Of a stretch of 34,717 bases of DNA, positions 7,029-15,737 are shown piece by piece; positions within the stretch are counted from its first letter, which is position 1, and every line of letters begins with the position of its first letter. A program made the position numbers and the translations under genes. The notes under the pieces were generated by a model, which was not told where the DNA came from, ran no database searches, and was given only the letters and a program-made list of their open reading frames with translations. This stretch comes from Lachnospiraceae bacterium (GTDB lineage Bacteria > Bacillota > Clostridia > Lachnospirales > Lachnospiraceae): assembly GCA_014804355.1 (NCBI GenBank), contig JAAUZY010000035.1:15267-49983 (forward strand), written 5' to 3'.

Positions 7029-9923
7029 TTAATCTGCATTGATCGCACCGCCTTCTAAGGTCGTGGCGGTTCCGGTAATGATCTCGCTTTCGTCTTTCAG
7101 TCCATAATAGTACGCATAGACATCTTTGGCAATCTGCGCACTGTAATCTGATGTATAGCCGTGCGCCACACGAACCGTAACAGATATTTCAGGATCATCG
7201 TAGGGTGCATAGCTGATAAAAAGCGCATGGTTCGGACGGTTACGGTCTTCCTGCGCCGTACCGGTCTTGCCTGCAACTTCCACATCCAGATCAGAGAAAT
7301 ATGCCTTGCCCTCCACAACTCTGCGCATGCCCGTATGCATGGCATCCCAATACTCTGAGGATAAATCGATCGTGTTGCGGACCTGCGCCTCATTATCCGC
7401 AATCAAATTACTGTTATGGTCTTTTATTTTGTCTACTAATGTTAAATTATAACATGTTCCGCTGTTGGCAACAGTTGTAACATATCGCGCAAGACCTACC
7501 GTTGTAAAGTTGTTGCTGCCGTGACCGATCGCCGAACGGACGGCATCTGTATCGGATATCTCCGGGGCATACTCCTCGATCTCCACACCGGAAGTTTCGG
7601 ACAGACCGTACAGATCCGCCGCCCTTGCCAATTTGTTAAGCGCAACATCACTATTGTAGGAGTCCCCTACAATCCCCAGCCGGTAACCGACCTCATAGAA
7701 GAAATAGTTGCAGGAACGCTGTATGCCGCCGGATACGTTCAAGGAACCATGCGCACCCGGATAAATATGACATCTCGGGCTCTGGGTGCCGGAATCGATT
7801 TTATCAAAAATACCTGTACAGGTGATCGTATCTGTCGTCGTGATCACCCCTTCTGTCAATCCTGCCGTAGAAGATACCAGCTTAAAGGTAGAACCCGGAG
7901 CTGTCCGCTGTTGTGTCGCATAGTTTATGAGCGGGTAGGATAGATCGTTGTTCAGACTCGCAAAGTATGCAGCGTTTACTCCATTTGCCATCTTGTTATT
8001 ATCATAACTCGGATAGGACACGAGCGCCAGTACTTCTCCCGTGTTCACATCCGTAATGACGATGGAACCGGAATAAGGATCCAATGCAAGCTGCGCAGGC
8101 GTAATATCCAGATTCTCAATGCGGTTTCGCATAAAAGCATACGGCGTTATACTCCCCGCTTCAAACTGCTGCAGTTCTTCCTCCGGCGGTTCGACTACAT
8201 TCTGCTCTATCAGAAGCTGGCAGATCTGCCGGCCCGTCAGTTCGTCACTGTTGATCATATAGCGGTACATTCTTTTGTCAAAATCACTGTCGGAATTAAG
8301 CTGTGCGAAGATATAATCCATGATCTTATTATATATTTCAACGGAATCAGAATACCGTGAGTCAATGGCAAGCGCTGATACATCGATCCAGTTCTGAGCG
8401 ATCGCATAATTCAGATACTCGTTCAGACTGATTACCTCATCCGTTGTCCATGCAATATATGTGGCATCGTTACGGTCTATCACTGAGCGCATGACAATTT
8501 CTTTTCTGTAAAGCATGGATACGATATAGCTCTCGTAATTCTGATATTCTTCCGTCAAGTTTTCATAGGGAGTACAGGTCTCTTCCATTTCTTCCCGAAG
8601 CGTGGCAAACACCCGCGACTTCTTATCCAGGTATGTCTCCTGAACAAGTTTCTCCGTTTCACCGGCATGAACAGACTCAAAATGCGCGGTGTCGATGACA
8701 TTATTGTTGATACATGCAAAATAGACATCATAGATCGGGATCGGAATATTACCGCCGCTGCCGGTTTCCGGTGCATGGTATTCCTTGATATTCTCGATTT
8801 TTGCAAGCAGAATACTGGCAAGTCTGGATTCCAAAATATGATAACATGTTCTTTGCAGATCCGGGTCTATAGTCAGATAGATATCATTACCGGCAATCGA
8901 TTCCACTCTGTCACGGGTTTCGATTACTTTACCGAGGTTGTCCACATAGACCGTCTCCGATCCTTTCTTCCCCTGCAGTTCTCTCTCCATAGATGCCTCA
9001 ATGCCAGCTTTACCCACAGTATCATTCAGATCGTAGGTTTCATCTGTCTCCTGCAGCTCCTTTAGCTCCTCTGTATCAACTTTACCGGTATATCCCAATA
9101 TCTGAGAAAAATAGATGCTGTCATCGTATTTGCGGATCGTGCCCTCTGCAATCGAGACACCCAGAAGCTCGTCCGCGTTCTCCATTACTACAGCCACAGT
9201 TTTCTCCGAAACATTGTTCGCCACCGTAGTTGCAATATATTTCTGAAAGCTGTTGGCACTCATGGCATAACGAATGGTGACGATCCCTAGAACCTCTTCC
9301 TTGGTATAGCCGTACCCCGCTTCAAAAGTAGAAGAATCATCTTCCACCGTACATGCACCGATGCCGTAACGAGAGGAAGGCGAAGTACCGCACAGATACT
9401 CAATCACCTCTTCTGCCGTGGCTGCCCGCTCATCCGGCTTAAGCTCATCAATGGTTGGATATCCATAGATATCCGCTAAAAACCGCAGAAGTTGTGTTCC
9501 TTCCACGTTAAACTGATAATTTCCGCTCTTATCCAGTATGATATGGAAATCGCTGATGATCTGATCCCCGTTACGTTCGATCATCTTAATCAGTTTGTAG
9601 ATCGTATTATTGAGATTGGCGTTCTTGGTTCTACCCGACTCATACACATCCTCTATCGTGACCGAATAAGCCAGTTCATTATATGCCAGCAGATTACCGT
9701 TACGATCAAAAATATTACCCCTGGTCGGTAAGATTGTCCGCTCTTTCGTAATACTAAGCTGAAAGTTATTATAATACTCTTCCCCATGGACGATCTGCAG
9801 TTGAAAGATCGTGTAGATCAGATAACCACCCATACCGAACAGCACAAAGATAAGAACAAGCAGTCTGGAGGTGATCATATTCATGAAATTTTCTTTGAAT
9901 TGTTCCATTATATGGTCAAACAA
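7029..9923 (-). CDS. mrdA: Penicillin-binding protein 2 (class B transpeptidase) with a large internal insertion
   Basis: This elongation-specific D,D-transpeptidase crosslinks peptidoglycan and is the expected partner of RodA. Numbered from the TTG at 9923, it has a membrane helix at about residues 20-42, the class B pedestal motif RGNIFDRNG (about 68-76), and a transpeptidase domain with STFK (nucleophile S678), SCN (737) and KTG (886). At 964 residues it is far longer than the usual 600-700. About 230 extra residues (about 381-611) separate the DLQ helix from GSIVITDVNTGEVLAL, which are nearly adjacent in E. coli PBP2. The frame is uninterrupted. The start is uncertain: AAGGAG (9940-9935) serves the TTG at 9923 with 11 bases spacing but overlaps a GTG at 9935; an ATG lies at 9908. 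The gene overlaps the mreD stop by 8 bases. Confidence 0.93.
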   Translation of the reverse strand: MFDHIMEQFKENFMNMITSRLLVLIFVLFGMGGYLIYTIFQLQIVHGEEYYNNFQLSITKERTILPTRGNIFDRNGNLLAYNELAYSVTIEDVYESGRTKNANLNNTIYKLIKMIERNGDQIISDFHIILDKSGNYQFNVEGTQLLRFLADIYGYPTIDELKPDERAATAEEVIEYLCGTSPSSRYGIGACTVEDDSSTFEAGYGYTKEEVLGIVTIRYAMSANSFQKYIATTVANNVSEKTVAVVMENADELLGVSIAEGTIRKYDDSIYFSQILGYTGKVDTEELKELQETDETYDLNDTVGKAGIEASMERELQGKKGSETVYVDNLGKVIETRDRVESIAGNDIYLTIDPDLQRTCYHILESRLASILLAKIENIKEYHAPETGSGGNIPIPIYDVYFACINNNVIDTAHFESVHAGETEKLVQETYLDKKSRVFATLREEMEETCTPYENLTEEYQNYESYIVSMLYRKEIVMRSVIDRNDATYIAWTTDEVISLNEYLNYAIAQNWIDVSALAIDSRYSDSVEIYNKIMDYIFAQLNSDSDFDKRMYRYMINSDELTGRQICQLLIEQNVVEPPEEELQQFEAGSITPYAFMRNRIENLDITPAQLALDPYSGSIVITDVNTGEVLALVSYPSYDNNKMANGVNAAYFASLNNDLSYPLINYATQQRTAPGSTFKLVSSTAGLTEGVITTTDTITCTGIFDKIDSGTQSPRCHIYPGAHGSLNVSGGIQRSCNYFFYEVGYRLGIVGDSYNSDVALNKLARAADLYGLSETSGVEIEEYAPEISDTDAVRSAIGHGSNNFTTVGLARYVTTVANSGTCYNLTLVDKIKDHNSNLIADNEAQVRNTIDLSSEYWDAMHTGMRRVVEGKAYFSDLDVEVAGKTGTAQEDRNRPNHALFISYAPYDDPEISVTVRVAHGYTSDYSAQIAKDVYAYYYGLKDESEIITGTATTLEGGAINAD

Positions 9924-10434
9924 ACTTTTTACCACTCCTTAGTTCACTGCGCTCCAGTCCGGTGTTGATCCAGAGGATGAGCGGATACAGAAATATTGTT
10001 ACAACGATCGTATATACGATCTCCGGCAGGATAATATGCACGAAATAATAGCTGAAGTCAAATCTGCTGCGCAGAAGGAACATGATCACATAACAGATCA
10101 ATCCGTAGAAGCAGTCACTCCCGAGTATCAGTGCAATCGGAAGTTTGATATCCTGCGGATAAAAGATCGTACAGAACTTACCGTTCATATATCCGATATA
10201 CATGTACAAAAGGGCATAGAATCCTATCGTATTACCGAAAAAAATATCTACCAGCAGTCCGCAGAAAAAGCCAATCAAAAGTCCTGTCTTTTCACCGCGC
10301 ATAAATCCGAAAGAGGCTGTCAGAACAATCAGCAGATTCGGTACAATGCCGCCGAACGCCAGTGCGTGAAATACGGTGCACTGTAGCAGGAAACATATGA
10401 AAATCAAAACCGTGGTGATAAGAAAACGTTTCAT
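9916..10434 (-). CDS. mreD: Rod shape-determining protein MreD
   Basis: This is a 172-residue integral membrane protein with five to six hydrophobic helices, matching MreD in length and in its position directly after mreC. Segments such as LAFGGIVPNLLIVLTASFG and GLLIGFFCGLLVDIFFGN are typical of the family. MreD is a membrane subunit of the elongasome, linking MreC with RodA and PBP2. The ATG at 10434 has GGGAG 4 bases upstream, and the gene begins 8 bases after the mreC stop. Confidence 0.93.
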   Translation of the reverse strand: MKRFLITTVLIFICFLLQCTVFHALAFGGIVPNLLIVLTASFGFMRGEKTGLLIGFFCGLLVDIFFGNTIGFYALLYMYIGYMNGKFCTIFYPQDIKLPIALILGSDCFYGLICYVIMFLLRSRFDFSYYFVHIILPEIVYTIVVTIFLYPLILWINTGLERSELRSGKKFV

Positions 10435-10442
10435 AACTCTCC

Positions 10443-11312
10443 CTAATTTTCTATGGACTGCTTCAACTGCATGATTACAAGCACTTCTTCCAAATGTTCA
10501 AAATCTACTGCCGGTGTAATATATCCTGATTTCGTCAGGTTATTGGCATCCTGATTGATGGTGCTGATATAACCTACCAGAATTCCGGGCAAATATTTAT
10601 CGCTGATATTGGAGGTGACGATCTTATCCCCCTCCACGACCACATTATCGCTATCTACCAGCTGCTCAAATTCAATCACGCCCGAAGCATACAGTTTCAG
10701 ATTGCCCGATACGATCATATTGTCGGAACTGGACAGCACCATAGCGCTTACATTGGAATCATCCGCAATAATTGCCTTCACCTTCGACCAGTTCGGACCC
10801 ACATCTACAATACGTCCTACCAGACCGCTGCCCGCCATTACATTCATATCAACGGCAATGCCGTCCGCCTCGCCTTTATTGATCACAAAAGAATAAAACC
10901 AGTTGCCACTGTCCCGGGCAATGATACGTGCGCCGGTTTTTTTGTACTCGTCATACTGAGCGTCCAGACTGTACAATTCCCGGAGATTAGTCAGCTCATA
11001 GCGATCCTGTTGCAGTCTGGTATTTTCGATTGTCAGATCGTCTACCTGTTGTTTGAGTTTCTCGTTCTCCGCGATCAGATCCCTGATCTGCACCAATTCC
11101 TCGGAGCGGTTTGCGAGCCAGCTTCCCACACTGCTGATTCCCTCCTCAAAGGGAACTACCGTGTATCCGGCAACTGCACTTAATGGGCCGCTGAACACAG
11201 TGGTATTAAAAGTAAGCAGCACCATGCCGGTGCAGAGGATTGTTAAAATAAAAAGGAGATATTTACCTGGTAACGTAAATTTCTCTCCTTTTCTCTTTAC
11301 GATTGGACTCAT
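10443..11312 (-). CDS. mreC: Rod shape-determining protein MreC
   Basis: This is a 289-residue bitopic protein. A basic N-terminus is followed by a membrane helix (about 15-38), a coiled coil (about 65-112, with ENEKLKQQVDDL), and the beta-barrel MreC domain, seen in GNWFYSFVINKGEADGI and GLVGRIVDVGPNWSKV. MreC forms extracellular filaments that activate PBP2. Its ATG overlaps the mreB stop codon as ATGA, implying translational coupling. Confidence 0.95.
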   Translation of the reverse strand: MSPIVKRKGEKFTLPGKYLLFILTILCTGMVLLTFNTTVFSGPLSAVAGYTVVPFEEGISSVGSWLANRSEELVQIRDLIAENEKLKQQVDDLTIENTRLQQDRYELTNLRELYSLDAQYDEYKKTGARIIARDSGNWFYSFVINKGEADGIAVDMNVMAGSGLVGRIVDVGPNWSKVKAIIADDSNVSAMVLSSSDNMIVSGNLKLYASGVIEFEQLVDSDNVVVEGDKIVTSNISDKYLPGILVGYISTINQDANNLTKSGYITPAVDFEHLEEVLVIMQLKQSIEN

Positions 11313-12319
11313 TTACTCATTCCTTCTATTGCATATGCTACGGATTTATAATTGTCATCATTAATGATCTTAGCGAGCCCCAGCGCAACACTGGTCATAG
11401 GATTCTCAGACACATTGACTTTAAGTCCCGTTCCCTTGTTCATGAGTCTGGCAAGGTTACTCACCTGTGAGGCGCCGCCAGTCAGATAGATGCCATGCCG
11501 GTATATATCCGCCGCGAGTTCCGGAGGCGTGCGCTCTAAGATCACCTTGATATTATCTATAATCGTATCAAAATGTTCGGTGAGACATTCATCTACGAGC
11601 GCGGTAGGAATCTCGCGTTCCACAGGAAGCCCCGTGACAATATCTCTACCGTACACAAGAGCGCCCAGACGCTGTTCTTCCAGATCAAGAAGGGATGTTT
11701 TCACAACTTCCGCGGTTTTGCCGCCGATAATAAGACTGTATTCCCGACGAATTGCCGCCTTGATTGCATCGTCAAATTTACGGCCACCGACCTTAATCAG
11801 TCTGCTAAGCACGATGCCTCCCAACGACAGGATAGAGATTTCCGTCGTGTCAAACCCAACGTTGACTACCAGAACACCCTGTGAATTCTTGACATCGATC
11901 CCCATACCCAGACCGTCTGCAACGGCTTTATCCACAACCATAACTTTCTTTGCCTTGACATTGGACTCCTTAATCAGGTCTTTAAACGCACGTTTCTCCA
12001 CTTCGGTTACGTCCCAGGGGACCGCAATATAGTAATCCGCCGGTCTTAAATTGTTCTTCATCAAATCACTCATGAAATATCTGACGAGCATCTCCATATT
12101 CTGAATATCGGCGATAACGCCATTGCTAAGCGGATACGAAATGTTAATGTTGCCGGGTGCTTTCTCATACATCTCAAAAGCAGAATCCCCATATGCAAAC
12201 AGGTTTTTCTTATTTTCAATGGCGATCATGTTTTTCTCTACAAAAACTTCGTCATCCGAACGATTATATATTTTGATATTACTCGTTCCTAAATCAATTC
12301 CAAATGCATTGTAAGCCAA
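11309..12319 (-). CDS. mreB: MreB-family actin homologue with divergent nucleotide-binding motifs
   Basis: By position and overall sequence this is the MreB of the mre operon, a cytoplasmic filament protein that guides lateral wall synthesis. At 336 residues it has normal length. The phosphate-1 loop DLGTSN (residues 9-14) and the adenosine motif TGGASQVSNL (280-289) are kept. The phosphate-2 loop, normally DIGGGTTE, reads NVGFDTTE (153-160), and the region that is normally EEPxAAAIG reads VDKAVADGLG (129-138), so the catalytic glutamate and a metal-linked aspartate are not where expected. ATP hydrolysis may be lost or altered. It starts at a TTG (12319) with AGGA 9 bases upstream, 5 bases after radC. 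A second, canonical MreB may exist elsewhere in the genome. Confidence 0.88.
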   Translation of the reverse strand: MAYNAFGIDLGTSNIKIYNRSDDEVFVEKNMIAIENKKNLFAYGDSAFEMYEKAPGNINISYPLSNGVIADIQNMEMLVRYFMSDLMKNNLRPADYYIAVPWDVTEVEKRAFKDLIKESNVKAKKVMVVDKAVADGLGMGIDVKNSQGVLVVNVGFDTTEISILSLGGIVLSRLIKVGGRKFDDAIKAAIRREYSLIIGGKTAEVVKTSLLDLEEQRLGALVYGRDIVTGLPVEREIPTALVDECLTEHFDTIIDNIKVILERTPPELAADIYRHGIYLTGGASQVSNLARLMNKGTGLKVNVSENPMTSVALGLAKIINDDNYKSVAYAIEGMSK

Positions 12320-12324
12320 GGCAG

Positions 12325-13071
12325 CTATTCCTCTCTTTCCTGTAATACACTTTCAGAACATATGTCTGTCAATAATTTGCTTTCGCTGAAGCTGAAATAT
12401 TTATTATCCCCTATAATGATGTGATCATAAAGCGGTATATCCGCCAGCATACCGATCTGCCCGATCCGTCTCGTGACCCGTATATCATTCTCGCTGGGCA
12501 CCGGATTGCCGCCCGGATGATTATGCAGGAGCATGATCCCTGCCGCCTGCGCCTGCAGAGCATAAATGAATACTTCTCTCGGAGATGCCAAAGACGCATT
12601 GACGGTTCCCTTGGAAAGAATCCGCTCACTGATCAGATGCAGACCGGAATCCAGCATTAAGAGCATAATATATTCCACGCTCTCATGTCGGAAACGCTCC
12701 ATGTAGTAATCAGCTATCGAGGCAGGACTGTGAAAAGAAAGATTACTCTTCGCTTTTGCCTGCGCCATCCTGGTAGAAAGCTCCGCAACTGTCTTAAGCT
12801 GTATTGCCTTCACCTCGCCGATGCCGTCAATTTTACACAGTTCCTTCAGCGGAATGTGGTATAATCCCAGCAGTCCGTTCCCGTAACGTGCCGTCTCAGA
12901 GAGTACCTTCTCTCCCAGCATACGCGCATTCATCCCCCGCGTTCCAGTACGCAGCATGATCGCCAGAAGCTCTGAATCGGTAAGCGACCTGCTTCCATAG
13001 GAAATAAATTTCTCATATGGAAGATTTTGCATCCTGTAATATTCATTGTTCTCATACTTGCCAGATTTCAT
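12325..13071 (-). CDS. radC: RadC family JAB/MPN domain protein
   Basis: This 248-residue protein has an N-terminal helix-hairpin-helix-like part (LCKIDGIGEVKAIQLK) and a C-terminal JAMM metalloprotease-type domain with the full motif HNHPGGNPVPSEND (H183, H185, D196) plus SKGTVNAS. The biochemical role of RadC is unresolved; older claims for DNA repair have been questioned. It sits directly upstream of mreB, a conserved order in many bacteria. The ATG at 13071 has AGAGG 4 bases upstream. Confidence 0.95.
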   Translation of the reverse strand: MKSGKYENNEYYRMQNLPYEKFISYGSRSLTDSELLAIMLRTGTRGMNARMLGEKVLSETARYGNGLLGLYHIPLKELCKIDGIGEVKAIQLKTVAELSTRMAQAKAKSNLSFHSPASIADYYMERFRHESVEYIMLLMLDSGLHLISERILSKGTVNASLASPREVFIYALQAQAAGIMLLHNHPGGNPVPSENDIRVTRRIGQIGMLADIPLYDHIIIGDNKYFSFSESKLLTDICSESVLQEREE

Positions 13072-13124
13072 TCAACCTCTTTCCCGACAGCTTCTCTCTC
13101 CTTAAACGACGGGTAAAAGATCCG

Positions 13125-13361
13125 TTAAATAAAACGATATATAATGATCGCCGCCGCAATACCGATAATGCTTGCAATCGTGATCTTGATGGTCAGTCCG
13201 AATGTTATAACCAAAATCTCCAAATCCAATATCAGCGGCGTGGTCAGACCAAAAGACTTCCCATAATTCAACCATGTATCCGGAAAAAGACTTCCGATGA
13301 ATCCGCCGATGACGATGCCTGCCAGGATCAGTAGAAAACAAGTCCAGTTATTTTTATGCAT
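13125..13361 (-). CDS. DUF4321 small membrane protein
   Basis: This is a protein of about 78 residues with two hydrophobic helices (about residues 6-24 and 45-75) separated by a short loop containing GGFIGSLFPDTW, resembling DUF4321 proteins that precede radC and mreB in Clostridia. The ATG at 13361 lies 12 bases after AAGGAG and is preferred; a TTG at 13385 is upstream of that site. The function is unknown. It is the first gene after the promoter at 13391-13419 and probably leads the mre/min transcript. Confidence 0.8.
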   Translation of the reverse strand: MHKNNWTCFLLILAGIVIGGFIGSLFPDTWLNYGKSFGLTTPLILDLEILVITFGLTIKITIASIIGIAAAIIIYRFI

Positions 13362-13390
13362 ACGACCCAGAATCTCCTTTCCCAACGCTC

Positions 13391-13419
13391 ATTTTATCAC
13401 AAGAGGTTTTTGATGTATA
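13391..13419 (-). promoter_or_regulatory. Promoter for the DUF4321-radC-mreBCD block
   Basis: On the minus strand TATACA (13419-13414) lies 17 bases before TAAAAT (13396-13391), and the -10 is preceded by TGA, making it an extended -10 of the TGn type. It sits 30 bases before the DUF4321 start and after the end of the PLP-enzyme gene. A weak AAAAT/ATTTT hairpin followed by T residues at 13421-13438 may end the upstream transcript. Confidence 0.6.
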
Positions 13420-13462
13420 CAAAAAATGGTAAATTTTAATAAAAGAATCATAATAACAGATA

Positions 13463-14761
13463 CTATACTCTGCGGAAATCCGCCGTGATTATACCACGAT
13501 CTATCAGATTTTGTAAGGTCTTCAGGATACCCAGTTTCGCGTGGGGGAAGGTCAGACCGCCCTGAAAATAAACCGCATAAGGCGGCGCGATGGGACCATC
13601 CGCACTGAGTTCTATTGAAGAACCCGACACAAAAGCGCCGGCTGCCATGATCACTTGGGAATCATATCCGGGCATGTCCCAAGGTTCCGGTGTCACGAAG
13701 CTGTCCACGGAGGCGGCCGCCTGAATTCCCTGACAGAATGCGATTACTCCATCCGGTGATCCGAAGGTAACTGCCTGTATAATGTCATGCCTGCTCTCGG
13801 AGCCGTCCGGCACTACCGAAAAACCGATCTTTTCGTAAATGTTTGCAGCATAAATGGCTCCTTTTAAGGCATTCGCCGTAACGGTGGGCGCTAAAAATAA
13901 ACCTTCATAGAAGGAAGAAAGAATCCCAAGGGATGCTCCTACCTCCTTGCCAAGTCCCGGCGAAGTCAGCCGATATGCCGCATTTTCAACACACTCTTTC
14001 TTGCCTGTTATATAGCCGCCGATCGGTGCCAGCCCGCCACCGGGGTTTTTGATCAGGGAACCCACGACCATATCCGCACCCACATCCGTAGGTTCTATGG
14101 TCTCCACGAACTCACCGTAGCAGTTGTCAACCATACAGATGATATCGGGCCTGATATCCTTAATAAAGCGAATCAGTTCTCCGATGCGTGCAACGGACAG
14201 CGTTGGTCTGGTCTGATAACCTTTAGACCGCTGGATGGTAACCAGTCTGGTACGTTCTCCTATCGCTGCACGGATTCCCTTGTAATCAAATCCGCCGTCC
14301 GGCAGAAGGTCTACCTGCCTGTAGGAAATTCCGTATTCTTTCAAGGAACCCTTGGACGGCCTTATGCCGATGACCTCCTCCAAGGTATCATAAGGCTTGC
14401 CTACAGGAGATAAAAGTTCATCGCCCGGACGCAGATTGCTCATAAGCGCCAATGCAAGCGCATGGGTGCCACAGGTGATCTGAGGCCGCACTAACGCATC
14501 TTCCGTGTGGAAAAAGGCAGCATATACCTTTTCCAACGTATCACGTCCCAAATCGTTATAGCCGTATCCTGTTGTGCCGAGCAGGCATGCTTCGCTGACA
14601 TTACACTCCTGCATGGCGCGAATTACTTTTAGCTGGTTATACTCCGCGACTTCATCAATTTGTCTGAAACGTTCCCGTAGCGTGGCAAGAATCTCTTCGC
14701 CGAAGGTATATACCTTTTCCGATATACCGAATTGTTCGTATTGTTTGTTTAATTCAATCAT
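13463..14761 (-). CDS. ynbB: PLP-dependent enzyme, methionine gamma-lyase / aluminium-resistance (YnbB) family
   Basis: This is a 432-residue fold-type I PLP enzyme. The PLP lysine is K238 in GSLIKNPGGGLAPIGG, and MVDNCYGEFVE provides the cofactor-ring aspartate. Length and sequence match the family that databases call methionine gamma-lyase or aluminium resistance protein, which in Bacillus (ynbB) also lies by the miaA region. The real substrate is not established. The start ATG at 14761 overlaps the end of miaA by 8 bases, with AGGAAAAGAAA before it. The family call is secure, the reaction is not. Confidence 0.9.
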   Translation of the reverse strand: MIELNKQYEQFGISEKVYTFGEEILATLRERFRQIDEVAEYNQLKVIRAMQECNVSEACLLGTTGYGYNDLGRDTLEKVYAAFFHTEDALVRPQITCGTHALALALMSNLRPGDELLSPVGKPYDTLEEVIGIRPSKGSLKEYGISYRQVDLLPDGGFDYKGIRAAIGERTRLVTIQRSKGYQTRPTLSVARIGELIRFIKDIRPDIICMVDNCYGEFVETIEPTDVGADMVVGSLIKNPGGGLAPIGGYITGKKECVENAAYRLTSPGLGKEVGASLGILSSFYEGLFLAPTVTANALKGAIYAANIYEKIGFSVVPDGSESRHDIIQAVTFGSPDGVIAFCQGIQAAASVDSFVTPEPWDMPGYDSQVIMAAGAFVSGSSIELSADGPIAPPYAVYFQGGLTFPHAKLGILKTLQNLIDRGIITADFRRV

Positions 14762-15737
14762 TTTCTTTTCCTGTTCCTTGGTGAATGATGTTTTTCTCCC
14801 GTAGTACGGACATAATATATTCCGTAATCAGATTCTGAATCAGCTCATTATCATAATCCACTTCCGGTTTCTCTACCCACAGCACGTCTCGTTCCCTGCG
14901 AAACCATGTAAGCTGTCTCTTGGCGAAATGCCTCGTATCCCGCTTGATCAGATACACAGCCTCTTCCAGAGTAATATGGCCGTCCAGATAATCCAAGATC
15001 TCCTTATAGCCGAGTCCCTGCATGGAAACCATATCCCGCGTACACCCTGCGGCGGCAAGCCCGGACACTTCTTCCACCAGCCCTTGTTCCATCATGGCAT
15101 CGACTCTTTGCTCGATCTTTCGGTACAGCTTCGTCCGGTCTTCATTCAGTACAAAATAGGCAAAGTTGTAAGGAGAATTGTTTTGACGCTGTGTTTTATT
15201 ATGCGCTGAAATTTTCATTCCTGTTTTCTCGTAAAATTCAATGGCACGAATTACACGCTTCACATTATTGGGATGGATGATCTCGCAGGATTCCGGATCG
15301 ATCTCTTTAAGCCTCTCATACAACGCCTCACTGCCCTGCACTTTCGCGATCTCTTCCAGCTTGACCCGCAGAGCTGTATCCTCGTCATTGTCCGTAAAAT
15401 CAATGTCATAAAGAAGTGCCTGAATATAGAAGCCCGTACCACCCACAACTATGGGAATACGACCTCTATCGAAAATCTCTTGCATCGCTTCTTTGGCCTT
15501 TTTTTGAAATGTGACCACATTAAACTCTTCTGTCGGCTCCAGTATATCGATCAGGTGATGCGGGATTCCGCCCATCTGCTCCGGCGTGATCTTGGCGGAG
15601 CCGATATCCATATGCCGGTATACCTGCATGGAATCTGCGGAAATAATCTCTCCGTCGATCCGTTTCGCCAATTCAATGGAAAGCGCTGATTTTCCCACTG
15701 CCGTCGGTCCGGTCAGTATAATTAAAGGCTTCTTCAT
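14754..15737 (-). CDS. miaA: tRNA dimethylallyltransferase
   Basis: MiaA transfers a dimethylallyl group to adenosine 37 of tRNAs reading UNN codons, giving i6A. The 327-residue protein begins with the P-loop GPTAVGKSALS (residues 9-19). It then shows ISADSMQVYRHMDIGSAK, the substrate-binding GGTGFYIQALLY, and NNVKRVIRAIEFYEKTG. The ATG at 15737 shares one base with the mutL stop (TGATG). MiaB, which methylthiolates the same base, is encoded upstream at 20535-22004. Confidence 0.97.
   Translation of the reverse strand: MKKPLIILTGPTAVGKSALSIELAKRIDGEIISADSMQVYRHMDIGSAKITPEQMGGIPHHLIDILEPTEEFNVVTFQKKAKEAMQEIFDRGRIPIVVGGTGFYIQALLYDIDFTDNDEDTALRVKLEEIAKVQGSEALYERLKEIDPESCEIIHPNNVKRVIRAIEFYEKTGMKISAHNKTQRQNNSPYNFAYFVLNEDRTKLYRKIEQRVDAMMEQGLVEEVSGLAAAGCTRDMVSMQGLGYKEILDYLDGHITLEEAVYLIKRDTRHFAKRQLTWFRRERDVLWVEKPEVDYDNELIQNLITEYIMSVLREKNIIHQGTGKEND

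Noticed and set aside
7521..7943. Long plus-strand frames opposite PBP2, mutS and other genes
   Set aside because: They lie wholly inside genes with clear motifs on the other strand, lack ribosome sites and encode no recognisable protein.
7029..9923. PBP2 length explained by a gene fusion or frameshift artefact
   Set aside because: The frame is continuous, and the pedestal and transpeptidase motifs occur once each in the normal order, so an insertion explains it better than a fusion.
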